Of a stretch of DNA of 22,437 nt, positions 7,871-14,510 are shown one piece after another (position 1 is the stretch's first letter; every line of letters starts with the position of its first letter). Source of the stretch: Dokdonella_A sp046347015 (GTDB lineage Bacteria; Pseudomonadota; Gammaproteobacteria; Xanthomonadales; Rhodanobacteraceae); contig JAXMHA010000032.1 of the NCBI GenBank assembly GCA_046347015.1, forward strand, positions 1 to 22,437, read 5' to 3'. The notes beneath the pieces are model-generated. The model was not told the origin of the DNA. It did no database searches and saw only the letters and a list, made by a program, of their open reading frames with translations. The translations under genes were made by a program, and so were the position numbers.

Positions 7871-8024
7871 GCAAGCGGCGGGCTGCCGCTCGTCCGACCG
7901 GGAAGGCCGCCAGGCCGGGCCGCACGGGAACGCCGCGACAACGACGGACAACTGGCTGTCGACCCGGGATTCCCCTAATCTCCATGCCGCGCCGAAAACC
8001 ATCCACTGGCTGCCCGCTGCCTGC

Positions 8025-8669
8025 ATGCTGCAACCCCACCAACGCGCGTTCTTCGACATGGCCATCGCCCGGGGCGTGCTGCAGTTCGGTGAGTTCACGC
8101 TGAAATCCGGACGCATCAGTCCGTACTTCGTCGATTTCGGCCGGATCGATTCGGGCGCCGCGCTGGCTGCGCTCGGCGCCGCTTACGCCGATGCGGCGCA
8201 GGACAGCGGCATCGGGTTCGACCGGCTCTTCGGCCCGGCCTACAAGGGCATCGCGCTCGCGGCCGCGACGGCGATCGCACTGTCGCAACGGCACGGCCGC
8301 GATGTCCCGTGGGCGTACAACCGGAAGGAAGCGAAGGACCACGGCGAAGGCGGCGTGCTGGTCGGCGCACCGCTCGCCGGGCGGGTCCTGATCGTCGACG
8401 ACGTGATCACCGCCGGCACCGCGGTGCGCGAGTCGCTCACGCTGATCCGGGCCCGCGGTGCCGATGTTGCCGGCGTCCTGATCGCGCTCGACCGGCAGGA
8501 GCGTGGAACCGGCAGCGAGTCGGCCACCCGCGAACTCGCGCGGGTCGAAAGCGTACCGGTGATTGCCATTGCGACCTTTTCCGACCTCATCGAATACACC
8601 GCCGGCCGGCCCGGCAGCGCCCCGGAACGTACCCGCCTCGAAGCCTACCGCGAGCTGTACGGGGCGTGA
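8025..8669 (+). CDS. pyrE: Orotate phosphoribosyltransferase
   Basis: PyrE joins orotate to PRPP to make OMP in pyrimidine synthesis, in the cytoplasm. The 214-residue protein has the family layout: an N-terminal LKSGRISPYFVDFG orotate-site segment (residues 26-39), GPAYKGIALA at 70-79, the flexible catalytic loop NRKEAKDHGEGG at 99-110, and the PRPP-binding motif VLIVDDVITAGTA at 121-133. The length equals that of typical bacterial PyrE. The start is ATG 8025, matching the usual N terminus, with little visible ribosome binding site. It is divergent from xth. The next gene (DUF4124) follows within 50 bases but is not obviously related. Confidence 0.97.
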   Translation: MLQPHQRAFFDMAIARGVLQFGEFTLKSGRISPYFVDFGRIDSGAALAALGAAYADAAQDSGIGFDRLFGPAYKGIALAAATAIALSQRHGRDVPWAYNRKEAKDHGEGGVLVGAPLAGRVLIVDDVITAGTAVRESLTLIRARGADVAGVLIALDRQERGTGSESATRELARVESVPVIAIATFSDLIEYTAGRPGSAPERTRLEAYRELYGA

Positions 8670-8701
8670 CGGGTACCGCATCGGAAGATTTCCGGCATGC
8701 C

Positions 8702-8707
8702 TATACT
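8702..8707 (+). promoter_or_regulatory. Candidate -10 box for the DUF4124 gene
   Basis: TATACT (5 of 6 match to TATAAT) ends 7 bases before ATG 8715, so transcription would begin at or next to the start codon and give a leaderless message. No -35 match at normal spacing is seen. If translation instead began at ATG 8697 the hexamer would be inside the coding region. Confidence 0.3.
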
Positions 8708-8714
8708 GCGCCGC

Positions 8715-9362
8715 ATGAACTCGAACCGATGGCTGTTGCTGGTGGTGCTTGCGGTGGCCGGCGCGGGTGTTGCGCACGCCGCCGGCAACGCGACCGCGGG
8801 GCACAACCGCTACAAGTGGCGTGACGCGCATGGTGCGCTGCACTTCAGCGATGCATTGCCACCCGACGCCGCGGTGCTCGGCTATGACATCGTCAACTCG
8901 CAAGGCATCGTCGTGCGCCATGTCGACCCGGCCGCAAGCCCCGAACAAAAGGCCGCCGCCGAGGCCGAGGCTGCGAAAAAGCGGGCGAGCGAACAAGCCG
9001 AGGCCAAGCAGCGGCGCACCGACCAGCAGATGCTGGTCGCTTATCCGAGTGAAGATGACTTGCGTCGTGCGCAGCAGCGCCAGCTCCAGTTGTATGACGA
9101 AGAGGTCAAGAGCGCCCGCCTCAGCCTGAAGAGCCAGGAATCCGCGCTCGCCGGCCTGCTCGACCACGCGGCCGAGTACGAACACGAAGGCAAGGCCGTG
9201 CCGGCCCCGCTGTCGGCGAGGATCGCGGATGTGCGCGGCCAGATCGACGTGCAGCGCGGCAACATCGACCGCAAGTCCGACCAGCGCAAGCAAGCGGCAG
9301 CGAAATTCGACCAGGAGATCGCGCGCTACCGCGAGCTCAAGGCCGGCACGTCGGCACAGTGA
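8715..9362 (+). CDS. Secreted DUF4124-domain coiled-coil protein
   Basis: The 215-residue protein has a clear signal peptide (MNSNR, then LLLVVLAVAGAGV, cleavage after AHA near residue 22). Next comes a DUF4124-like segment at about 32-60 (YKWRDAHGALHFSDALPPDA), a short beta motif common in secreted proteins of Gammaproteobacteria and of unknown function. From about residue 75 to the end it is rich in Ala, Glu, Lys, Gln and Arg with heptad-like spacing, predicting long coiled-coil helices, broken around the EGKAVPAPLSARI stretch. ATG 8697 is an alternative start that would add six residues (MPILRR) before the signal peptide; 8715 gives the cleaner signal sequence. Location is probably periplasmic. 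Function is not known. Confidence 0.8.
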   Translation: MNSNRWLLLVVLAVAGAGVAHAAGNATAGHNRYKWRDAHGALHFSDALPPDAAVLGYDIVNSQGIVVRHVDPAASPEQKAAAEAEAAKKRASEQAEAKQRRTDQQMLVAYPSEDDLRRAQQRQLQLYDEEVKSARLSLKSQESALAGLLDHAAEYEHEGKAVPAPLSARIADVRGQIDVQRGNIDRKSDQRKQAAAKFDQEIARYRELKAGTSAQ

Positions 9363-9451
9363 CTTCCGGTTCTGCATGACTTGCGGCGCTTTCCCTCGGC
9401 GCGCCGCACGGGTACCCTTGCCGCCTCCGGTGCACCCCTCGGGAGTCGGCG

Positions 9452-10084
9452 ATGCAGAAGATCCTGGTGGCCAGCTCGAAAGGCGGCTGCGGCAAGACCA
9501 CGCTCGCAACCAATCTCGCGGCGCATGAAGCACTGGCAGGTCGCAACACCGTGCTGGTCGACGCCGACCGCCAGGGCTCGGGCCTGCACTGGTGCGAGAA
9601 GCGGGCGCCACTGGCGACTCCGGTCCTGCCGCTGGCAGGCCTGCGGCGCGACTGGCCACGCCACGTTCCGGAGGGAACCGACCGCGTGGTGATCGACAGC
9701 CCTGCCGGCATCCAGACTGACGAAGTGGCCGAGCTCGTCGACGCGATCGACGCCGTGCTGGTGCCGATCCTGCCCTCCACGATCGACCTCGAAGCCACGT
9801 CGGCGTTCCTTTCCGGCCTCGCGAAGATCCCGGCCATCAAGCGCGGACGGCTCCCGGTGGGTCTCGTCGCCAACCGGTTGAAGCCCTGGACCAACGCCAC
9901 GCAACAGGCGCTCGAAGCCATGCGCGAACTGCCGTTCCCGGTCGTGGCCGAGCTCCGCGACACGCAGGCGTACGTTCTCGTCTGCGCACTCGGCAAGAGC
10001 ATCTTCGACTATCAGTCCGAACTCCTGAAGTCACATCAGGACGACTGGTCGAAGCTGTTCCGCTGGCTGAAGCGCGCCGCCTGA
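9452..10084 (+). CDS. ParA/MinD-type ATPase, orphan
   Basis: The 210-residue protein has a deviant Walker A (KGGCGKTT, residues 10-17, with the ParA-specific first Lys). The A' region VLVDADRQGSGLHW (34-47) follows, then a Walker B-like RVVIDSPAGI, where the usual Asp is followed by SPAG. Single-domain ParA ATPases of this size place plasmids, chromosomes, chemoreceptors or other cargo on the nucleoid or membrane. There is no ParB, no centromere-like repeat array and no cargo gene next to it; the neighbours are a DUF4124 protein and an EF-hand protein, so the cargo cannot be named. There is no N-terminal helix-turn-helix, unlike plasmid ParA of type Ia. The start is ATG 9452 with GGGAG six bases upstream. 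Confidence 0.88.
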   Translation: MQKILVASSKGGCGKTTLATNLAAHEALAGRNTVLVDADRQGSGLHWCEKRAPLATPVLPLAGLRRDWPRHVPEGTDRVVIDSPAGIQTDEVAELVDAIDAVLVPILPSTIDLEATSAFLSGLAKIPAIKRGRLPVGLVANRLKPWTNATQQALEAMRELPFPVVAELRDTQAYVLVCALGKSIFDYQSELLKSHQDDWSKLFRWLKRAA

Positions 10085-10210
10085 CGCGCGCGCGGCTGCG
10101 GCGGCAGCTTTACTTCTATTTGCAACATTCCCGCCCGCGCGGCGGAACGAATCGCGCCGTCACGCGATCCTGAAGCGTGCGGTCATCCGGCCGCTTGCCG
10201 AGCTACCGAT

Positions 10211-10675
10211 ATGCGCACACGAATTGCCGTCTCCCTCGCCGCCGCATTGCTGACCGCGGGCGCCGCCGCAGCCCAACCGGGTGCGCCGAACGCCCAGGAA
10301 GGATCCCGCAAGTCATTCGTCGACAGGATCGATGCAAACCACGATGGCACAGTGACCAAGGCCGAGTACCAGGCGTTCGTCGACCGACGGTTCGAGCGCC
10401 TCGATACCAATCATGACGGCTACATCGACGCGGACGAAGCGGCCGCCCATTCGGGTGGCCGGCATTCGTCCAAGCGCGGCGGGATGATCCAGCGCCTCGA
10501 CGCCAATGGGGACGGCAAGATCAGCAAGGCCGAATTCGAGGCCGGATCGATGAAGCGCTTCGAGCGCCTGAGCGGCGGCGCCGATTCGATCAGCGACGAC
10601 CAGTTGGACAATGCCCTGAAGCAACAGCACGAACGCCACGGTGCGGGCCACGAGGATGACGCGGGCTCGGACTGA
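10211..10675 (+). CDS. Secreted EF-hand calcium-binding protein
   Basis: A signal peptide (MRTR, then hydrophobic Ala/Leu run, cleavage near AAA-QPG at about residue 21) is followed by three good 12-residue EF-hand loops: D41-E52 (DANHDGTVTKAE), D65-E76 (DTNHDGYIDADE) and D97-E108 (DANGDGKISKAE). Each has Asp/Asn at positions 1, 3 and 5, Gly at 6 and Glu at 12. A fourth region around GGADSISDDQ looks like a worn-out loop lacking the first Asp and final Glu. Such proteins bind Ca2+ in the periplasm as sensors or buffers; no partner is indicated here. The C-terminal tail is His/Asp-rich (ERHGAGHEDDAGSD) and could bind metals. The gene is monocistronic as far as spacing shows. Confidence 0.88.
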   Translation: MRTRIAVSLAAALLTAGAAAAQPGAPNAQEGSRKSFVDRIDANHDGTVTKAEYQAFVDRRFERLDTNHDGYIDADEAAAHSGGRHSSKRGGMIQRLDANGDGKISKAEFEAGSMKRFERLSGGADSISDDQLDNALKQQHERHGAGHEDDAGSD

Positions 10676-10863
10676 CGCGGCCCCGATGACCGGACCGGAT
10701 GCCTGACGGGGCAGCGCGGGAGACAGATTGAGTGGCCGCCCACGCGGATCCTCGGGCTTGACGGCGGTAGCGGGTTCTCGGGCATCATCGCGATGCGGGT
10801 CTGGCGGCGCCGGCACGGCCGATCGTAACTCGGGCGAATCGCCAGTCCGAACGGAGTCCGGTC

Positions 10864-11346
10864 ATGCCGAACCGTGAAATCGTCCTGCTCCGCCACGCCC
10901 ATGCCGAACCGGCCACGGCCGGCATCGCCGACCACGACCGCTCGCTCGACGCGCATGGCCATCGGGAAGCCGATGCGGCGGCGGCTTGGCTCGCCGGCCA
11001 GGCCGTCGCGCCCGACCGCATCCTGTGCTCGGCCGCGATGCGCGCCCGCCAGACCTGCGCGCCCGTCCTCGCCGTGCTCGGACTCGGCGAACCGCACATC
11101 GACGACCGCATCTACGATGCGTCGGCAGGCACCCTGATCGACGTTCTCGACGAAAATTCCGATGCGCGTTGCCTCCTGCTGGTCGGCCACAATCCGGGTC
11201 TCGAATCCGTGGCGGCGCTGCTCAGCACCGGCGCGTCCGACATGGGCCGCGGGCTGCCCCCCGGAGGCATTGTGCGGCTGGTCGTGCCGGAAGGCCGCGC
11301 GCTCGAGCCGGGCAGCGCCGAGATTCGTCAATTCTGGTGGCCGTGA
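10864..11346 (+). CDS. SixA-like phosphohistidine phosphatase (histidine phosphatase superfamily)
   Basis: The 160-residue protein carries the catalytic R10-H11 in LLRHAHAEP, the SixA-type opening. It also has SAAMRARQTC (an active-site Arg region at about 56-65), an acidic IYDASAGTLIDVLDE segment, and H109 in LLVGHNPGLES. SixA dephosphorylates phosphohistidine on small carrier or HPt proteins; the true substrate here is unknown. The length and lack of extra domains match SixA rather than phosphoglycerate mutase. The start is ATG 10864 with GGAG about 8 bases upstream. Its stop overlaps a GTG at 11343, and the YceI-like gene follows directly, so it appears to lead a three-gene operon. Confidence 0.88.
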   Translation: MPNREIVLLRHAHAEPATAGIADHDRSLDAHGHREADAAAAWLAGQAVAPDRILCSAAMRARQTCAPVLAVLGLGEPHIDDRIYDASAGTLIDVLDENSDARCLLLVGHNPGLESVAALLSTGASDMGRGLPPGGIVRLVVPEGRALEPGSAEIRQFWWP

Positions 11347-11347
11347 C

Positions 11348-11353
11348 AGGGGG
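11348..11353 (+). promoter_or_regulatory. Strong ribosome binding site that decides the YceI-like start
   Basis: AGGGGG lies 7 bases before GTG 11361 and just after the SixA stop. It favours GTG 11361 over the overlapping GTG 11343, and the resulting protein begins directly with a signal peptide. Confidence 0.5.
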
Positions 11354-11360
11354 CGGATCC

Positions 11361-11951
11361 GTGCGCATTGCGGCCACCGCCGTCCTGCTCGCGCTGGCCA
11401 TCTGCGTCCCCGCGGTCGCCGACACCGGGGCCGCAACCGAAACCGTCCAACTCGACAGCGCGCGCTGCGAGGCCGAGTTCCGCATCAAGGTCCTGTGGCT
11501 CTTTCGCATCGAGGGGCGATTCGGAAAAGTTGCCGGCACGGTCACCATCGATCGCGGGCGTGACGAAGGGAGGGTCGACGCAACGATCGACGCGAGCAGC
11601 GTCGACATGGACGACCGGGTCTACACCGGATGGGTCAAGTCACCGGAGTTCTTCGACGTCGCGCAGTTCCCGGAAATCCATTTCCGGTCCGGCGCGTTCC
11701 CGTTGCGCCGCATCGAGACCGGCGGCGACCTGCCCGGCACACTGACCGTCCGCGGCATCGAGCGGACCGTCAGTTTCCGCCTGGACCCCGCAACGTGCCC
11801 GCATCCTGCGTACGACTGCGCGGTCACCGCGAAGGCGACCATCCGGCGCACCGACTTCGGGATGCACTCGCGGCTCGGCACGTTGTCGGACAAGGTCGGG
11901 TTGGCGCTCCGGATCTATGCGGTACCCGCGACCGCGCGGCTGGCGCCGTGA
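11361..11951 (+). CDS. YceI-like periplasmic lipid-binding protein
   Basis: The protein has a signal peptide (MRIAATAVLLALAICVPAVA, cleavage after about residue 20). A YceI domain follows, an elongated lipocalin-like barrel that binds isoprenoid or other lipid chains. Typical YceI features are visible: the opening strands around EFRIKVLWLFRIEGRFGKVAGTVTID, the VDATIDASSVDMDD segment, the SPEFFDVAQFPEIHFRS motif, LTVRGIERTVSF, and the C-terminal ATIRRTDFGMHS. Length (196 residues) is normal. GTG 11343, overlapping the sixA-like stop, would add six residues (MTGGGS); GTG 11361 is preferred because of the ribosome binding site at 11348-11353. Its stop overlaps the start of the PLD-like lipoprotein (GTGA), so the products are probably made together, all destined for the envelope apart from the phosphatase. 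Confidence 0.87.
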   Translation: MRIAATAVLLALAICVPAVADTGAATETVQLDSARCEAEFRIKVLWLFRIEGRFGKVAGTVTIDRGRDEGRVDATIDASSVDMDDRVYTGWVKSPEFFDVAQFPEIHFRSGAFPLRRIETGGDLPGTLTVRGIERTVSFRLDPATCPHPAYDCAVTAKATIRRTDFGMHSRLGTLSDKVGLALRIYAVPATARLAP

Positions 11952-13768
11952 CGCCCCCGGTCGTGCGCCTCGCCGCGCTGGCGCTCGCCGCGCTGGCCCT
12001 TGGCGGCTGTGCCTTCGACCGGCAGCTCGCGAAGCGCGCCGACGCCGTCGTCGCCGCGTCGCGCGCGACCACCGTGACATGCGCGAGGGCGGACCATTGC
12101 GCCATCGATTCGCCCTACCACGCGCTCGCCGCGGCGGCGCGGGCCGCGAGCCGGCCGGGCGCACCGGTGCACTACGTCAACGTGCTCGAGCACGGCGAGG
12201 ATGCCTTGTTGCTGCGCGTCCACCTGATCCGCGCGGCGCGGCGCAGCATCGACATCCAGACCTTCATCTGGGCCGAGGACGATGCCGGCTGGCTGGTGCT
12301 CGACGAACTGCTCGCTGCGGCGCGCCGCGGGGTGCACGTCAGGATCCTCGTCGACCAGTTGTTCTCGCTCGACAACGTCGAGTGGCTGTCGCGAATTGCA
12401 CGTGCGCACGTGAACCTCGAGTTCCGCGTCTACAACCCGACGTTCTCGAAGGCCGTGACGCCGCCACTCGAGTTCGCGGCCGGCGTGCTGTGCTGCTTCT
12501 CGAAGTTCAACGAACGCATGCACAACAAGTTGTTCCTCGTCGACGACGACATCGGCATCGCCGGCGGACGCAACTACGAGAATCGCTATTTCGACTGGGA
12601 CCCGGAATTCGACTACCGTGACCGCGACGTGCTGGTGACGGGCCCGGGCGCCGGACGCGAGATGCGGCGCTCGTTCAACGAGTTCTGGAACGACCCGGAG
12701 GCGGTGCCGCTGACGCGGCTGAACGACGTCAACCAGCGCATCGTCGCCGACGCGGGCCAGGGCACGCGGCTGCCACCCCCAACCGGCGCCGACTGGGCGC
12801 GGATCGCCAACCTGCGCGAGCGCGCCGACGACCCGGCCTACATCGCGGACCACTTCGTCCGCTTCGTGTTGCGCGCCGGCGGCGTCGATTACTTTTCCGA
12901 CGCACCCGGGAAACCGCGCCATCCGGACCGGCCGGGCGACAGGATCCTGACCGACACACTCGCGAACCTCGTCGCCGGCGCGCGGACCGAGGTCGTCTTC
13001 GAGACGCCGTACCTCGTCTTGTCGCGGCGCGCACGCAGGATCTTCCGGTCGCTGCGCAAGCACGATCCGCCGGTGCCGGTGATCGTGTCGACGAATTCGC
13101 TCGCCGCCACCGACGCGTTCTACGTCTACGCGTTGTCGTACAAGTACAAGAAGCGCTACCTCAAGCGGCTCGGGTTCGAGATCCACGAGTTCAAGCCGTT
13201 CCCGACCGATGCCGCGCGGATGATCCGGGGCTACGCATCGCTGCGCGGCGGCCCGAACTCGGGCCGTTACCAGCGCTACGGCCCCTCGCCGCTGACGCAG
13301 GGTGGCGTGCGGCTTGGGCTGCACGCGAAATCGCTGGTCATCGACCAGTCGGTCGCGATGATCGGCTCGCACAACTTCGACCCGCGGTCCGACAACACCA
13401 ACACCGAGTCCGGCTTCATCATCCACGACCGGGCGGTCTCGGCGCGGGTGCGCGAGGCGATCCTCGAGGACGCCGCGCCACGCAACGCCTGGACGATCGC
13501 GAGGCGCCAGCGTCCGCAGTTCATCGAGGAGCTCAACGACCTGTTCGCGGACCTGTCGACCGCGCTGCCGATCTTCGACATCTGGCCATTCCGCTACGCG
13601 TCCAGCTTCGAGCTGAAACCCGGCTGCCAGCCCTTGCCGCCGGGTGATCCGCGCTTCCACGAGTGCTACACCGACGTCGGCGACTTCCCGGACGTCGAAT
13701 TGCCGATGAAAACGATCTACACCCGGATCATCACGGCGTTCGGCGCGGGATTCGTCGGCGTCCTCTGA
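11948..13768 (+). CDS. Phospholipase D-like lipoprotein, cardiolipin synthase C-like
   Basis: This 606-residue protein starts at GTG 11948 overlapping the YceI stop, with a lipoprotein signal ending in the lipobox LALGGC (Cys21). Two HKD motifs are present: HNKLFLVDDDIGIAGGRN (H192) and HAKSLVIDQSVAMIGSHNFDPRSDNTNTE (H459). Their wording matches the ClsC/YmdC branch of phospholipase D enzymes, which make cardiolipin from phosphatidylglycerol and phosphatidylethanolamine. It is longer than E. coli ClsC (about 473 residues), with a C-terminal extension after about residue 500 containing FDIWPFRYASSFELKPGC and a final hydrophobic segment. It is probably anchored to a membrane and acts on phospholipids in the periplasm. 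Function as synthase rather than hydrolase is inferred. GTG 11963 is a possible later start. Confidence 0.86.
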   Translation: MTPPVVRLAALALAALALGGCAFDRQLAKRADAVVAASRATTVTCARADHCAIDSPYHALAAAARAASRPGAPVHYVNVLEHGEDALLLRVHLIRAARRSIDIQTFIWAEDDAGWLVLDELLAAARRGVHVRILVDQLFSLDNVEWLSRIARAHVNLEFRVYNPTFSKAVTPPLEFAAGVLCCFSKFNERMHNKLFLVDDDIGIAGGRNYENRYFDWDPEFDYRDRDVLVTGPGAGREMRRSFNEFWNDPEAVPLTRLNDVNQRIVADAGQGTRLPPPTGADWARIANLRERADDPAYIADHFVRFVLRAGGVDYFSDAPGKPRHPDRPGDRILTDTLANLVAGARTEVVFETPYLVLSRRARRIFRSLRKHDPPVPVIVSTNSLAATDAFYVYALSYKYKKRYLKRLGFEIHEFKPFPTDAARMIRGYASLRGGPNSGRYQRYGPSPLTQGGVRLGLHAKSLVIDQSVAMIGSHNFDPRSDNTNTESGFIIHDRAVSARVREAILEDAAPRNAWTIARRQRPQFIEELNDLFADLSTALPIFDIWPFRYASSFELKPGCQPLPPGDPRFHECYTDVGDFPDVELPMKTIYTRIITAFGAGFVGVL

Positions 13769-13838
13769 CCCTTGTGCGGCCCGATACCCTTCCAGCCGGA
13801 GCCCTCCGGCCGGCGGGGAGACGACGTCGCGGCGCGCA

Positions 13839-13867
13839 TTGACGACGCGCCGTCCCGCTGGCAGTCT
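13839..13867 (+). promoter_or_regulatory. Candidate promoter for the YkvA-like gene
   Basis: TTGACG at 13839-13844 stands 17 bases before CAGTCT at 13862-13867, giving a start near 13874 and a leader of about 25 bases that includes GGGGAG. The -10 is poor, but its spacing and position are right. The preceding 70 bases hold a short GCCGGA/TCCGGC hairpin (13795-13810) without a T tract. Confidence 0.3.
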
Positions 13868-13897
13868 GGCGCGTCACCTTCCGCGGGGAGTCCTCCG

Positions 13898-14467
13898 ATG
13901 GCACTCACGATCAACATCGATCTCGGCGATGCCGACCTGCAACACTTCATCGACTCGATGCATGCGGCACAGCGCGAGGCCAAGGGCCTGTCGGCGAAAG
14001 ACGTGACGGACGCGGCGATGAAGCTGCTGGCGGGCGGCCGGAGCGTGGAGTTGCCGAACTTCATCGCCGAGCGGCTGGCGAAGCTCGACAACATGATCTC
14101 GATGGTCCTCGACGAAGGCTTCGCCCTGCCCGACGAGGACAAGAGCCGGGTCCTGGCGTGCCTCACCTACTTCGCGAACCCGAAGGACGTGATCCCGGAT
14201 GACGTGCCCGTGCTCGGCTATCTCGACGATGCAATCATGATCGAGTTGTGCGTGCGCGAACTGCACTATGAGCTCGAGGCCTACGACGATTTCAACGACT
14301 ACCGGCAACGCGAAGCGAAACTGCGCGGTGTCGACCCGGCGACGCTGAAGACGAAGCGGGTCGAATGGGCCGAAGCCCGGCGCGAGGAAGTGATCGACCG
14401 CATGCGCAAGCGCCGCAGCATGAGCTACCGGAGCGATTCCGGCGGGAGCCTGTTCTCGGTCCGGTGA
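13898..14467 (+). CDS. YkvA/DUF1232 family protein
   Basis: The 189-residue protein contains the DUF1232 signature in LACLTYFANPKDVIPDDVPVLGYLDDAIMIELCVREL (about residues 86-122): a Y-x-x-N/S-P-x-D-x-I-P-D core followed by the LGYLDD turn. DUF1232 proteins are widespread and mostly uncharacterised; some forms have a membrane hairpin, but the helices here are acidic and look soluble. N- and C-terminal parts are charged and helical. The start is ATG 13898 with GGGGAG seven bases upstream. The frame is open to 13772, but that extension reads poorly and crosses the likely promoter. It follows the PLD-like gene by 129 bases and may be a separate unit. Confidence 0.8.
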   Translation: MALTINIDLGDADLQHFIDSMHAAQREAKGLSAKDVTDAAMKLLAGGRSVELPNFIAERLAKLDNMISMVLDEGFALPDEDKSRVLACLTYFANPKDVIPDDVPVLGYLDDAIMIELCVRELHYELEAYDDFNDYRQREAKLRGVDPATLKTKRVEWAEARREEVIDRMRKRRSMSYRSDSGGSLFSVR

Positions 14468-14472
14468 CGCGA

Positions 14473-14496
14473 GGGATGCCTTGGTCGGGGCATCCC
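14473..14496. terminator. Hairpin between convergent YkvA-like and RDD genes
   Basis: GGGATGCC (14473-14480) pairs with GGCATCCC (14489-14496) around an 8-base loop. It lies 5 bases after the YkvA-like stop and 14 bases from the RDD stop. No T tract follows on either strand, so an intrinsic terminator is likely by position only. Confidence 0.5.
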
Positions 14497-14510
14497 GGAC
14501 GCCGCGCGCC

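Noticed and set aside
7836..9659. Minus-strand extension of the xth frame far upstream through pyrE and the DUF4124 gene.
   Set aside because: The xth family start is at 7835 and the extension is the antisense shadow of plus-strand genes.
9452..10084. Plasmid partition locus or integrated plasmid at the ParA gene.
   Set aside because: No ParB, repeats, replication gene or change in base composition; neighbours are ordinary chromosomal genes.
10680..10712. Possible hairpin GCCCCG/CGGGGC after the EF-hand gene.
   Set aside because: Only a 6-bp stem with a 21-base loop; expected by chance in this composition.
10758..10788. TTGACG with CATCAT as a promoter for the SixA-like gene.
   Set aside because: Spacing is 19 and the start would leave a leader of about 70 bases with no other support; too weak to call.
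11630..11947. Extension of the PLD-like frame upstream of GTG 11948.
   Set aside because: It overlaps the YceI gene in another frame and would bury the lipoprotein signal.
13772..13897. Extension of the YkvA-like frame back to 13772.
   Set aside because: The strong ribosome binding site belongs to ATG 13898 and the extension crosses the candidate promoter.
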